From Shewanella avicenniae (GTDB taxonomy: Bacteria > Pseudomonadota > Gammaproteobacteria > Enterobacterales > Shewanellaceae): a stretch of 64,000 bases of DNA. Shown here piece after piece: positions 28,379-37,792 of the stretch (its first letter is position 1; every line of letters begins with the position of its first letter). The notes beneath the pieces were generated by a model. It was given only the letters and a program-made list of their open reading frames with translations, was not told the origin of the DNA and made no database searches. The DNA lies in the NCBI RefSeq assembly GCF_017354945.1, contig NZ_CP071503.1, positions 682,001 through 746,000 of the forward strand, in the 5' to 3' direction. A program made the translations under genes and the position numbers.

Positions 28379-28539
28379 AACAGCTCTGGCTGGCGGATAA
28401 GGTGCGCAACTTTAACCTTGAATTTACGCGGGTGCAAGTTGAGCGAAGATCGACAATTCACTCGGTTCAGACTTCTCATTTAGGGCGTTGGCGATTAGTA
28501 TCGTAACCACTATTCAGGTTTGTTAAAAAGGCTTTACGT

Positions 28540-30654
28540 TTGCCGCCCAAATACCGACTCAATGAATGGGTATTAGACCCGCAAATGCTGACACTGACTC
28601 GAGCGGAGGAGCAGATCCGCCTCGAAAGTCGTGTGATGCAGGTGCTGTTGTGTCTGATCCGTCATGCAGAGCAGGTGGTGACTCGAGAGTTACTCATTGC
28701 TGAAGTTTGGAGCGGCGGGCTCGTGTCTGACAATGCTATTAACCGCATTATCGGGCTGTTGCGGCAATCATTGGGCGATAACGCTAAATCCCCCCAGTTT
28801 ATCCGCACTGTGCCTAAAAAAGGCTATGTGTTGATAGCTGAGGTAGAAGTGCTTGGCATTGAGTCGGCAAATGATGTCAGTGAAGCATTTGCCACGACTA
28901 CGCCTGATGCCAGTGGGGCTATGGTGACGGTTGACACCGCGCCCGTAGGGCAAAAAACACAAGTCGCCTCATCGCGGTTAATCTTTCTCAGCAGTATTCT
29001 GGTTATTTTGTTGATCCTCTGGTGGTGGCTGCCGCAATTGGGCTCGACTAACACTGGCATCACCCAAGATGACATTATGCAGATTAAGCCGCTGACCTTT
29101 AATGAAGGCCAAGAAGTTGACCCCGCATTATCGCCCGATGGGCGAAAGTTAGCGTTCGCTTACCGAGAGTTAGAGGCCGAACAATGGCAGCTAAAATTGC
29201 TGACCTTGGCCGATCAAAGTATCACTCAACTACCCTCAGCGATGGGTGTCAACATGCGTTATCCCGCTTGGAGTCGTGATGGCAACAAGTTGGCGTATCT
29301 GCGCTGGGGCGCCGATTCGGGTTGCCACATTATGGTGTATAACCTTGAGCAGCCAACGGCAGCACAAGCCGAGTTTACTTGTCATCAATCTACCCAATCG
29401 ACCAGTATCGCTTGGGCTGAATCGGGCTTGGCGCTGTTTTATGTGGATGCCGATGGCGTAGAAGGTTACAAGCGTTTATTCCGATTGAGCTTGGTGGATG
29501 GCCGCAGAGAACAACTGAGTCAGCCGCACATTGCCGGGCGCGGGGATTACGCCATGGCGTTGTCACCAACCGGCAAGCAGATGGCGGTATTGCGCAGCAT
29601 CGACTGGTTTGACACTCAGGTTTTGCTGTTTGATATCGACACTGGCGAGTGGCGTAACATCGTCCGCGTTGGCTACCCATTACGCTCTATCGCGTGGAAT
29701 GCAGCCGGTGATGCAATGATTTACCGTGGCGAAGCGGGGCAGCTGTATCGCTTAAATTTAGCCAGTCATGTAATTCAGCGGATTACCAGCGTGGCATCTG
29801 AAATCAACTCTCCAGTGAGTAACGCCGCCGGGCAACTGACGGCGGTGGTCGGCGAGTTGTTTGAAGAGGAGCTTTGGTATTGGCCAGTGCCGCGCACTGC
29901 CGCCCCAAAACGTTGGATTTTCAGCAGCCGTCGCGACTATAAGCCGGCACTCAGCCATGATGGTAAACAATTGCTATTTGTTTCTAATCGTAGTGGCTTG
30001 CCACAAATCTGGTTGCGCCATGCCGATGGCCGCGAAACCCAGTTAACCCATCTCAGTTCATTTGCCCACCTTGATGAACTCAGTTTTGCGCCAGATGATC
30101 GCTTGGTCGCTGGGGCGCTCAATCGTAAAGCGTTTGTCCTCAATCCAGTGTCGGGTGATATGACGTTTCCGAGCGGAATGGACGATGTTCGCAATGTCGA
30201 ATGGGGCCGCGATAGTCAGCATCTGTTGGCGGCGGTGGCGGTTGACGGCATTTGGCAGCTAAGACGGTTTGCTGTCGATAGCGGCGCCAGCGAATTGTTA
30301 ATGTTAGAGGCGTTTGCGGGTAAGTATGCTGCAGACGGTGAAATCTATGTGACTCAACTGCATAAATCAGGAATTTGGCACCTGAGCCATGACGGTTTAC
30401 GATTGGTTACTGAACAATATACCCCTCGATTCAGCTCGGCATGGAAAGTGGCGCAGGGGCGTATTTGGTGGGTAGAACAGCAAGAGCATAACAGCCAACT
30501 GGTGAGCATCGATCTTGCCGATGATACTCTCGCTCGCCAACCCATTGCCATGAAAAATGTCTCTAAACTATCCCTCTCCGTCGCTGAAACAGGCGATGTA
30601 ATCCTGTCACTTTTGTCAAAATCTAACACCGACATTGTTCTTTTAACTCATTGA
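28540..30654 (+). CDS. membrane-bound winged-helix regulator with TolB-like propeller (CadC/ToxR type)
   Basis: 704 residues: an OmpR/PhoB-type winged helix at about 5-100 (VVTRELLIAEVWSGGLVSDNAINRIIGLLRQSLGD ... IRTVPKKGYVL in pieces), an acidic linker, one membrane helix at about 147-166 with a WWW end, and a periplasmic beta-propeller of TolB/PD40-like repeats (for instance DPALSPDGRKLAFAYR and KPALSHDGKQLLFVSNR). This is the layout of one-component membrane regulators that sense through a periplasmic domain. TTG start at 28540 with AAGG eight bases upstream. Two tiny genes follow on the same strand and may be targets or partners. The ligand is unknown. Confidence 0.88.
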   Translation: MPPKYRLNEWVLDPQMLTLTRAEEQIRLESRVMQVLLCLIRHAEQVVTRELLIAEVWSGGLVSDNAINRIIGLLRQSLGDNAKSPQFIRTVPKKGYVLIAEVEVLGIESANDVSEAFATTTPDASGAMVTVDTAPVGQKTQVASSRLIFLSSILVILLILWWWLPQLGSTNTGITQDDIMQIKPLTFNEGQEVDPALSPDGRKLAFAYRELEAEQWQLKLLTLADQSITQLPSAMGVNMRYPAWSRDGNKLAYLRWGADSGCHIMVYNLEQPTAAQAEFTCHQSTQSTSIAWAESGLALFYVDADGVEGYKRLFRLSLVDGRREQLSQPHIAGRGDYAMALSPTGKQMAVLRSIDWFDTQVLLFDIDTGEWRNIVRVGYPLRSIAWNAAGDAMIYRGEAGQLYRLNLASHVIQRITSVASEINSPVSNAAGQLTAVVGELFEEELWYWPVPRTAAPKRWIFSSRRDYKPALSHDGKQLLFVSNRSGLPQIWLRHADGRETQLTHLSSFAHLDELSFAPDDRLVAGALNRKAFVLNPVSGDMTFPSGMDDVRNVEWGRDSQHLLAAVAVDGIWQLRRFAVDSGASELLMLEAFAGKYAADGEIYVTQLHKSGIWHLSHDGLRLVTEQYTPRFSSAWKVAQGRIWWVEQQEHNSQLVSIDLADDTLARQPIAMKNVSKLSLSVAETGDVILSLLSKSNTDIVLLTH

Positions 30655-30794
30655 TAGTTATTGGGTAATATTTTCGTCATCTTTTCATTATGGTCTGTTG
30701 TGGCGGATTAAGTCACTTTGTCGGTCCGGGGTTCGTAGTGGGTTTTCACCAGTACTTGAACTGACATGCTGAGAATGACCGATGGAGTGACACC

Positions 30795-30995
30795 ATGAAA
30801 AAGTTAACGATGAAGTGGAAGCGAATCGTAGGTTTAGCGATGCTGCCAACCGTAATCGCTGTGCCGCTATTAAGTGCATCCGGCAGTAACTTTGCCAATA
30901 ACAAAGGTGATGATGTGGTAAAGCCTGATTTGTGCGAACCCTATCCAGAGTGTGTCATCTACCAGCGCCCAGAATCAGATACTCACACAATGTAG
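30795..30995 (+). CDS. small exported peptide of unknown function
   Basis: 66 codons with a credible ribosome-binding site (GGAG nine bases before ATG). A basic start (MKKLTMKWKR) is followed by a hydrophobic stretch, so it should be exported or membrane-anchored; the mature part has two cysteines in DLCEPYPECVIY that could form a disulfide. No family recognised. It sits between the membrane-bound regulator and a second tiny gene, 22 bases apart. Confidence 0.6.
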   Translation: MKKLTMKWKRIVGLAMLPTVIAVPLLSASGSNFANNKGDDVVKPDLCEPYPECVIYQRPESDTHTM

Positions 30996-31017
30996 TGAAT
31001 GTGGTGGAGTAACGGCT

Positions 31018-31143
31018 ATGTTGAATTACATCATTTATACGGCGGGTGCATTGAGTGCGATAGGCGTGGTCTATTACCTGTTTGTGAATATCATTTTGGC
31101 TTCAGAAGAATCCAGATTTATCGAAAATGGCAAGAAAGAATAA
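31018..31143 (+). CDS. small single-pass membrane protein
   Basis: 41 codons, starting at ATG 31018 with GGAG eight bases upstream. One hydrophobic helix covers about residues 3-28, followed by a charged tail (ASEESRFIENGKKE). It is too short for most gene callers and overlaps a longer frame opened at 30952 that has no ribosome-binding site. Probably cotranscribed with the preceding 66-codon gene; a terminator follows 26 bases after the stop. Confidence 0.6.
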   Translation: MLNYIIYTAGALSAIGVVYYLFVNIILASEESRFIENGKKE

Positions 31144-31169
31144 CCCTTGACGCCCTTCCAATAAGAGCT

Positions 31170-31200
31170 GCACTACTGCCTATTAAGTAGTGCATTTTTT
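31170..31200 (+). terminator. rho-independent terminator after the two small genes
   Basis: Stem GCACTACT (31170-31177) / AGTAGTGC (31186-31193) then A and six Ts. It marks the end of the small-gene transcript and lies at the 3' end of a convergent membrane-protein gene. Confidence 0.8.
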
Positions 31201-31203
31201 TAT

Positions 31204-31494
31204 CTAAATAATCGATTTGCCCGATATCAGCATAAAGCAGAAGGTCCACACCACAAAGGCAAGCGTGCAGTGGATGAGGCCATAAAAAGCTTGATCGAGC
31301 CGTTTCATGCCCTCTGTAATAAACACTAAATGCAGATGCAGTAGCATGATGATTGGGAATAGAACTCCTAACACAAAAATCACCAGCCAGTTGCCATCCC
31401 CAATGAGCCAATGCCCGAGTAAGCTCCACATCACCATAAAAAAGGTCAGTACCGGTGGGGCAGCTAGGCGGTAATGCTCGGGATAGGGAAACAT
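31204..31494 (-). CDS. small multi-pass membrane protein, unknown
   Basis: 96 residues with three hydrophobic helices (about 11-30, 35-55 and 68-90) and short loops. ATG 31494 with GAGG upstream is preferred over the longer frame from 31596. The His/Leu-rich segment IMLLHLHLVFITEGMKRLDQAFYGLIH suggests no specific family to me. Convergent with the small-gene pair. Confidence 0.6.
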   Translation of the reverse strand: MFPYPEHYRLAAPPVLTFFMVMWSLLGHWLIGDGNWLVIFVLGVLFPIIMLLHLHLVFITEGMKRLDQAFYGLIHCTLAFVVWTFCFMLISGKSII

Positions 31495-31778
31495 AGTTTG
31501 GGCCTCATCTTGGGATATCCGTGGATCACATAGGCGGCAACTGTCGTCAAGCGTCCTGCTTTGACAATAGCACAGCAGCCACGCTTGGTTAAGCAATCGC
31601 TGTTAAATCATTATCACGCCTTGGTTTATTGGCACAGAGGGCCGCGAGATTTTGTGGGCGAGCTCAGTCGGTTCACTCACATCATTCCCAATGATGTTAG
31701 CGTTTATTTGTTACACTGCAGCGAAGTTAATCAAGCTGCCGCATGGGTTGGCAGCGTTAGTGAGTAGGACGAATTGAG

Positions 31779-32639
31779 ATGGCGTTGTTGTGGCTCATTA
31801 CGCTGATTTGGGCGTTTTCATTTTCGCTGATAGGCGTTTACCTGCACGGGCAGGTGGATGATTACATTGCGGTGGCGTCGCGGATGGCGCTTGCGTTCAT
31901 TATCTTCATCCCGTTTTTTCAAAAAGTTTCGCCTAAACAGGCGCTGGTGATGATGGCGACTGGCGCGATTGAAATAGCCGGTACTTATCTGTTTTTGTAC
32001 CACAGCTACCAGTATTTGACGGTGCCGGAACTGTTGCTATTTACCATTTTCACGCCGCTGTATGTCAGCTTGTTTGCCGACCTATTTGCCAGACGCAAAC
32101 CGTATCAGCTGTGGTTGCCGGCGTTACTTGCTGTGGCTGGTGCCGCCGTGATCCGCTGGGCCGAACTGAGCGAAGATTACTGGCTTGGCTTTGCCTATAT
32201 TCAAGGCGCCAATGCTTGTTTTGCTTTCGGCCAAGTCTGGTATCGGCATCAATCACATACTAATAACTTGCCGCATCGCGCGCGTTTCTTTTGGTTTTTC
32301 GTCGGTGCGCTGCTGGTGAGTGGTTCGATGATGTTGGCTAAAGCGGATTGGAGTTTACTGCCGGATACTGCCAGTGAAATTACTGTGCTGTTGTGGTTGG
32401 GGATTGTTACCTCTGGGTTGGGCTATCTGGGGTGGAGCTATGGTTCAACCAAGGTTAATGCGCAGCAGTTAGCGGTGATGAACAACATGCTGATCCCTGC
32501 CGGTATTGCGGTGAACGTGCTGTTTTGGGGCGGGCAGGTGAGCGATTGGCCACGCCTGTTGGCCGGTTGCGTGTGTATGGTGGCTGCGTTGTGGGCAGCC
32601 AAAAGGGCGGCGCAGCCGTTGAATGAATCCGCAACGTAG
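31779..32639 (+). CDS. EamA/DMT-family transporter
   Basis: 286-residue drug/metabolite transporter with ten predicted membrane segments and two internally related EamA halves. Begins within a hydrophobic segment (MALLWLITLIWAFSFS), shows the PELLLFTIFTPLYVSLF motif at the end of the first half and GLGYLGWSYGSTKV in the second. It matches the carboxylate/amino acid/amine exporter branch. Substrate unknown. AGGA lies 9 bases before the ATG. Confidence 0.88.
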   Translation: MALLWLITLIWAFSFSLIGVYLHGQVDDYIAVASRMALAFIIFIPFFQKVSPKQALVMMATGAIEIAGTYLFLYHSYQYLTVPELLLFTIFTPLYVSLFADLFARRKPYQLWLPALLAVAGAAVIRWAELSEDYWLGFAYIQGANACFAFGQVWYRHQSHTNNLPHRARFFWFFVGALLVSGSMMLAKADWSLLPDTASEITVLLWLGIVTSGLGYLGWSYGSTKVNAQQLAVMNNMLIPAGIAVNVLFWGGQVSDWPRLLAGCVCMVAALWAAKRAAQPLNESAT

Positions 32640-32680
32640 CGGTAATGCCATTGGTAAACGATAGCGCTAATTTTTGTGTA

Positions 32681-32718
32681 AAAAAACAGCCGGAACTACT
32701 GATGAAATAGTCCGGCTG
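32681..32718 (-). terminator. rho-independent terminator of the phytase operon
   Basis: Stem CAGCCGGA (32687-32694) / TCCGGCTG (32711-32718). On the minus strand the stem is followed by a run of Us, so it ends the TonB receptor-phytase transcript. Confidence 0.82.
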
Positions 32719-32747
32719 CGGCATCCATCGTGATGAACCTGCGATGG

Positions 32748-34661
32748 TTAGTTGCTTGAGTTGTTGATCTCAAGCGTCTTCAGTACGGTGTTCCAATCCA
32801 CATACTTAAAGTTTTGCGCTTCATCTGGCAGGCGATTGCGGCCATCTTGCAATACCAGTAAGCCGTTCGGATATTGGCTGCCTACCGGTGTGCTGACCAC
32901 ATCAAGCCCGTCCGTTTCCGACACGCCATCGATGCCACTGAGTGCATCAAGACCCACACGGAAACTACCGCGATACTGATAAGGGGCAATGCCGTCAAAT
33001 ACCGCGTAGCTGTCGTTGCCTTGGCTGGAGACAATCAGTAATGGCTTATCACCACTGGTGATTTCCATCCCTTCAATGTCGGCGACCAATGCATCACCAA
33101 TCTCTGCCACTTTGCTGAGTGTGGTGCTGGCATCTTGGTGAGCATCGGCGGTCCAAACCGCGACATCCTCTTCACCGACAAACAAGCGACCGCGCTCATC
33201 ATCCACCGCGCAACCTTCGGGCTGGCTGGTCACGGTTAAGCGCCGCACTCTTTTCGACGTAAGTTCACCGTTGCTGGCGCTGATCAGGTACTGATCAATC
33301 CGGCCGGTTTTATCGTTGGCAAATACATAGAATTTGTCATCGATTTTACCCATGCACAGACCGTAGATAGGGTCGAGATCTGATGGCTGTTTACCAATGC
33401 GGAATACATCGCCATTTTGGTGAATACCATAAAACATCAGCGAGTTATCTTCACGTTTGCTGGCGGCGGCTAAGCCGATAGTTTCGCCGTTAAACGGGAA
33501 GCCATCACGTACATCCACGTTATTGAGTTTGCCATCGCCAAAGCGTGCGACTTGCTTGGCATTCAAATCATAAACGTACAAACCATCTTTTTTGTGGGTG
33601 CCCAAAATGCGCGATTGCTGCGGATTGACCGTGTTGACCCAAATAGCCGGATCATCCATGACATCGCCAGTGCGATCTGCTGCAGGTGTTTCGGCATTGG
33701 CGCTCACCATAGGTAGCGGCTTTTGCTGCTTTACTTGCGCAGTAGGCAGAGAAAACGCCGCTGCTGTTCCATCTTTGTAGCTCAGTAATACGTTGGTGCT
33801 GCCAGGGTGCGACACTGTGGCCGACAGGGTTTCTACCTCATGCGGTTGCAATGCGATAGATTGCGGCTTGGTTTTACGGTCAGCTTTTGCGGTTTGCAAC
33901 GCGGTGACTGGCCAATAATTCAGGGTTGAACCTTGCTCATCAATGGCGAATAGGTTGCCCATGCTATCGGTGCGCAGTGCGCCAGGTTCGCTGGCGAGAT
34001 CGCCCCAAGGTTTGAGCAGGTTGATGGGCGTGCGCTCAGCTACCGCTTCAATTCTTGCTGGGCTACGCCAGATGCCAACCCCTTCTTCCAAGGTGTACAG
34101 CCAGCCGCCGTTGTCATCCACCGCACAATCTTTAATGCCATGCGGTTGATTTAACGAGCGCACCAAAGTAGGTGCTGGCAACCATTGTTGATGCTGCGCC
34201 AGTAACCACTGTTGAGCACGACTTGCTCCGTCTTGCACAAATAAGCTCAGGGTATGGTTTTGTGCATCGTTAAATAAACACAGGCTGTCTGGCTGCAGCT
34301 GAGGTAAACGCCATTGCTGGCTGACGTTGAGCGCACTATCGCTAAAGCTGACCACCGTAATGCTGTTGGTCACTTCATCCAGTGTGGCGGCAACCCATTG
34401 CTGCTCGCCGAAGCGTTTGACACTCAATTGGTCAAACGCGCCATCCAGCTGTCGCTGACCTTGGGCATTACGCAGTGTCATCCCCTGTTGTTCACTCACG
34501 CTCAACAACAGGGTCGCATCCGAACTTTGCCAACTGGCGCTGGCCGCAGTCACCTGCGGTAGCACCTTTGGCTGCGTTTCCGCGGTGCTCACTTGCTCGC
34601 ACCCGCTGAGTAGCAGGGTTGGGACTAAGCCACAACCGATATAAAACAGTGACTTATGCAT
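32748..34661 (-). CDS. beta-propeller phytase lipoprotein
   Basis: 637-residue 3-phytase of the calcium-dependent beta-propeller family, releasing phosphate from inositol hexakisphosphate. Leader ends LLLSGC (Cys21), so a lipoprotein. The C-terminal half (from about residue 325) is a full propeller with the signature DDPAIWV, NNVDVRDGF, GLCMG, EGCAVDDE and DIEGMEI motifs; the N-terminal half is a second, incomplete propeller-like domain, as in known dual-domain phytases. It begins two bases after the stop of the TonB receptor gene and is surely cotranscribed with it. The pairing of this phytase type with a TonB receptor is described for aquatic bacteria. Confidence 0.92.
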   Translation of the reverse strand: MHKSLFYIGCGLVPTLLLSGCEQVSTAETQPKVLPQVTAASASWQSSDATLLLSVSEQQGMTLRNAQGQRQLDGAFDQLSVKRFGEQQWVAATLDEVTNSITVVSFSDSALNVSQQWRLPQLQPDSLCLFNDAQNHTLSLFVQDGASRAQQWLLAQHQQWLPAPTLVRSLNQPHGIKDCAVDDNGGWLYTLEEGVGIWRSPARIEAVAERTPINLLKPWGDLASEPGALRTDSMGNLFAIDEQGSTLNYWPVTALQTAKADRKTKPQSIALQPHEVETLSATVSHPGSTNVLLSYKDGTAAAFSLPTAQVKQQKPLPMVSANAETPAADRTGDVMDDPAIWVNTVNPQQSRILGTHKKDGLYVYDLNAKQVARFGDGKLNNVDVRDGFPFNGETIGLAAASKREDNSLMFYGIHQNGDVFRIGKQPSDLDPIYGLCMGKIDDKFYVFANDKTGRIDQYLISASNGELTSKRVRRLTVTSQPEGCAVDDERGRLFVGEEDVAVWTADAHQDASTTLSKVAEIGDALVADIEGMEITSGDKPLLIVSSQGNDSYAVFDGIAPYQYRGSFRVGLDALSGIDGVSETDGLDVVSTPVGSQYPNGLLVLQDGRNRLPDEAQNFKYVDWNTVLKTLEINNSSN

Positions 34662-34663
34662 GC

Positions 34664-37432
34664 TTAAAACCCGCTGATGTTGATGCCGATTTGGTAAGTT
34701 GGGCCGTAATCTTCAAATTGGGCATTACGGCGTTCATTACCTGTGTAGGTGTAATAAGGCTCATCGTTGATATTGAGCGCTTTGAAGTAGACCATAATGT
34801 CCTTGCTGACGAAGCCTTTAGCAATAAAGTCGATCTGCATATGATCTTGTTGGTAGATGTCATAGTTGGCGTCATCCAATTCACCCACTTCGGTCATGTA
34901 GTTTGATTTATACGCGGCAGACAAACGTAAGCTCAGGTATTCATTTTCATAACCCACGGCGATGTTACCTGTGGTATTGGATTGGCTTGGGAAGCGAATA
35001 TCGCGGCTTTGTAATTCGCCATCATCCAACCAACTGATGCTGGCTTCTGAGTGGCTCAGGGTCAGGTTGGCGCTAAACAACAAGCCGTTCCAAGGCGATG
35101 GCAACATATCCAGTTTTTGGGCGAAGTTGAATTCTGCGCCATACAATTTTGAGCTGTCGCCGTTGATATAGGTGTTGGCTTCATCAAAGTCTTCATAGCC
35201 GTCACGACCGGCTAAGTCTGCTTCATAGATAAAGTTTTTGATGTTTTTATAGAACAGCGCTGCCGACAAAATACCGGATTCGCCCATGTAATACTCGGCG
35301 GCAATATCATAGTTGGATGACTCCAGCGGCTTCAGCTGTGGGTTACCAAAGCTGGCTTCTAACTCGCCTAATGAGCCTTCCAGTAGGTAGCCTGGTGACA
35401 CTTGTTCAAAGGTAGGGCGTACCAATGAGTTGGTCCAGGCGGCGCGCAACACCAGATTGCTGTCAACGCCATAGCGGAATTGGATCGACGGCAACAGATT
35501 GTCGTAATCGTGGCTTACGTGGCGTTCACTGTAACTATCACTCAATTCGCTAAATTCCCAACCGGCACCGGTCAGCTCGGTTTTTTCATAGCGCAAACCC
35601 GCCACCATGCGCAGATCACCCCAGTCTGAGGTTGCCATCAGGTAAGCGGCGTTTACATCTTCATCGATGCGATAATCGTTGATGGTTGATTCCAGTTCAT
35701 CGAGGTTATCGGCTGCGTCGAGTGTTCCCAGCATTTGCTGAATACTATTTGGTGAAATGCTTGGTCCAAAGGCGCCTAAGCCATAGTCCACCTCATCACC
35801 GGCATAGGCGCTCATCAACAACGCATCGTCAGCAAGACCTTGCTCATCCAAATCTTCATAGACCCAATGGGTTTCTTGGTTGGTCTTCTGACGACGACTG
35901 AATTTGCCGCCTGCCTTTAACTCAAGCACAGTGTCGTTGAGATACAGATTGCGACTGATATCGAGGCGACCATTGATGTTGCGGTCTTTAGCATCGGTTG
36001 ATTCAACTTCGATCTCTTTCAGTTCATATTGCGCCGCATCGTAGAAATCTGCTGCGCCAGTAAGTACTGGTTTACGGTAGCTGCTGTAGCTGACGCCTTG
36101 GTCAAATTCACCTTCAAACGTCGCCCCTGAAATGCCGTGCGGGTTTTTCTCTTCCGCTTCACTCCAGCCAAACTGTGTCGATAGTTTCCAATCGTCGATG
36201 TGGGAATCACTGCCCAGCACGAATGATTTAATGGTTTGGGTTTCTTTGCGGTGTTTCAGCTCACGGCTGACTTCGGCGGTTTGGTCAGCCGCACCGAGGG
36301 CTAAGCCGTCGTCAAACTTAGTGGCGATGGCGTTACGAGACTCTTGGTCGCTAAAGCGGCTGTACAAGGTCCGCAGATAGAGGCTGTTATTGTCGTCGGG
36401 GCGCCAGTCAAAGTTCGCTGCCAACCCCAAACGTTCACGTTCGATTTGATAGTCGCGCAGCTGCACTTTTTCTAGCAGATCTTCGTCACCAATATCCCAT
36501 TTACCGCCGGTTTCCACGTTGTCAGAGCCAAATTTGCGCACGGCGTTACTGGCGGCGAGTGCGATACCAAAATCGTCATCGGCACCGCCAATGGCATAGC
36601 GGTCACTGTAGGTAGCAGCCAGCTTATTGCCATATTCAGATTCATGTTCATCAAAGCTGCCTTCAGCGGTGAGCTTGGTAAAGCGGCCTTCTTTGTCAAA
36701 AGCAGACAAGCTCTTGATATCCACCGCGCCGCCCAGTGAATCGGCATCCATATCTGGGGTGAGGGTTTTGGTTACAGTGAGTGATTCCAACAGATCCGAT
36801 GGGATCACATCCAAGGCCACGGCGCGAGTGCCTGATTCAGGCGCTGGCAACGTGCTGCCGTTGTAAGTCACGGCGTTAAGATCGGGGGATAAACCGCGTA
36901 CCCGCACAAAACGGCCTTCGCCTTGGTCGCGTTCAATCGATAACCCTGCCATCCGTTGCAGCGATTCAGCGGCGTTAGAATCTGGAAATTCACCAATAGC
37001 ATCGGCAGATGAGACCGTAATAAAGTTGTCGGCATTGCGCTGGGCGCTTAACGAGCGGCTAAGCGCACCACTTTGACCAATCACTGACACATGCTCAATA
37101 TTGGCATCGGCCAGCGTGACGCTGGTTTGATAGACCTGTTCGGCACTCAGTTGGATCTGTTCAACCACACTGCTACTGGTGCCTGCTTGCAACTGATAGT
37201 CACCGGCGGCGAGGTTGCTAAAGGTAAATTCACCACTGGCATCGCTCAATTGAATACGGCTGGTGCCGGCCAATTTCACCGGTGCGCCTTGAATCGCAGC
37301 GCCGGTGCTATCAACGACTTGGCCTTTAATCTCAGCGGCGACAGCCGGCATTGCCAGTAACATGGCACAGGCTAATGCCAACGGTGTTTTGGCGGTGTTG
37401 AGTGGTTTAGCGCCAAAGGTGTTGCGGGTCAT
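34664..37432 (-). CDS. TonB-dependent receptor linked to phytase
   Basis: 922-residue outer-membrane receptor: signal peptide to about residue 32, a carboxypeptidase-regulatory-like domain (GQVVDSTGAAIQGAPVKLAG), plug with SADAIGEFPDSNAAESLQRMAGLSIERDQGEGRFVRVRG-type sequence shared with the sugar/phytate-associated receptor group, and a beta-barrel ending in YQIGINISGF. GGAG precedes the ATG. First gene of a two-gene operon with the phytase; it likely imports inositol phosphates or other phytate products. A Pho-box-like direct repeat lies 54-75 bases upstream of the start. Confidence 0.9.
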   Translation of the reverse strand: MTRNTFGAKPLNTAKTPLALACAMLLAMPAVAAEIKGQVVDSTGAAIQGAPVKLAGTSRIQLSDASGEFTFSNLAAGDYQLQAGTSSSVVEQIQLSAEQVYQTSVTLADANIEHVSVIGQSGALSRSLSAQRNADNFITVSSADAIGEFPDSNAAESLQRMAGLSIERDQGEGRFVRVRGLSPDLNAVTYNGSTLPAPESGTRAVALDVIPSDLLESLTVTKTLTPDMDADSLGGAVDIKSLSAFDKEGRFTKLTAEGSFDEHESEYGNKLAATYSDRYAIGGADDDFGIALAASNAVRKFGSDNVETGGKWDIGDEDLLEKVQLRDYQIERERLGLAANFDWRPDDNNSLYLRTLYSRFSDQESRNAIATKFDDGLALGAADQTAEVSRELKHRKETQTIKSFVLGSDSHIDDWKLSTQFGWSEAEEKNPHGISGATFEGEFDQGVSYSSYRKPVLTGAADFYDAAQYELKEIEVESTDAKDRNINGRLDISRNLYLNDTVLELKAGGKFSRRQKTNQETHWVYEDLDEQGLADDALLMSAYAGDEVDYGLGAFGPSISPNSIQQMLGTLDAADNLDELESTINDYRIDEDVNAAYLMATSDWGDLRMVAGLRYEKTELTGAGWEFSELSDSYSERHVSHDYDNLLPSIQFRYGVDSNLVLRAAWTNSLVRPTFEQVSPGYLLEGSLGELEASFGNPQLKPLESSNYDIAAEYYMGESGILSAALFYKNIKNFIYEADLAGRDGYEDFDEANTYINGDSSKLYGAEFNFAQKLDMLPSPWNGLLFSANLTLSHSEASISWLDDGELQSRDIRFPSQSNTTGNIAVGYENEYLSLRLSAAYKSNYMTEVGELDDANYDIYQQDHMQIDFIAKGFVSKDIMVYFKALNINDEPYYTYTGNERRNAQFEDYGPTYQIGINISGF

Positions 37433-37485
37433 GATGATTCTCCGGTCAAAGTAATTCCCCCTAAACGCCGCTTACGCTAAGAACT

Positions 37486-37507
37486 AAATGTGTCAGTAAC
37501 ATTTCAG
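37486..37507 (-). promoter_or_regulatory. Pho-box-like site upstream of the phytase operon
   Basis: On the minus strand two 11-base direct repeats, CTGAAATGTTA and CTGACACATTT. Compared with the PhoB consensus for E. coli (CTGTCATAWAWCTGTCAY) I count 13 matches in 18 positions. Location and function of the operon make phosphate-starvation control plausible, but this is a by-eye match. Confidence 0.5.
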
Positions 37508-37758
37508 CCTTGCGCCAGAACGGCGCTACATCAGTAAAAAGGCGCCAAACATCGCGGAGCTAAGGTCAGATTGAGCTGATTTGACCCGCGGTTAAACTCA
37601 GCAAAATCGCGCGAATGCAGCCAAATAACGCAAGCTTGCAGGTTGGCCGGCAGCAGAATGGTTGATAGAAGGTGAAAACCCTGAGCTATTTTGACTAGGG
37701 GTCACATCAGCTCACTGATTTCATAAGTAAAAGTCAGGCGTTGAGGTTCGGCTGTCAT

Positions 37759-37773
37759 CAATGTTTAACATTG
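37759..37773. promoter_or_regulatory. 15-bp palindrome before the GGDEF-AraC operon
   Basis: Perfect palindrome CAATGTT-T-AACATTG ending 19 bases before the start codon of the GGDEF gene. It could be an operator overlapping the leader, perhaps for the AraC protein of the same operon. The rest of the 360-base gap 37433-37792 shows only the Pho-box-like site. Confidence 0.45.
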
Positions 37774-37792
37774 CGTCAGTAGCCTCGCGAGC

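Noticed and set aside
31561..31767. 68-codon frame upstream of the EamA transporter
   Set aside because: No convincing ribosome-binding site or recognisable features. It is probably leader sequence.
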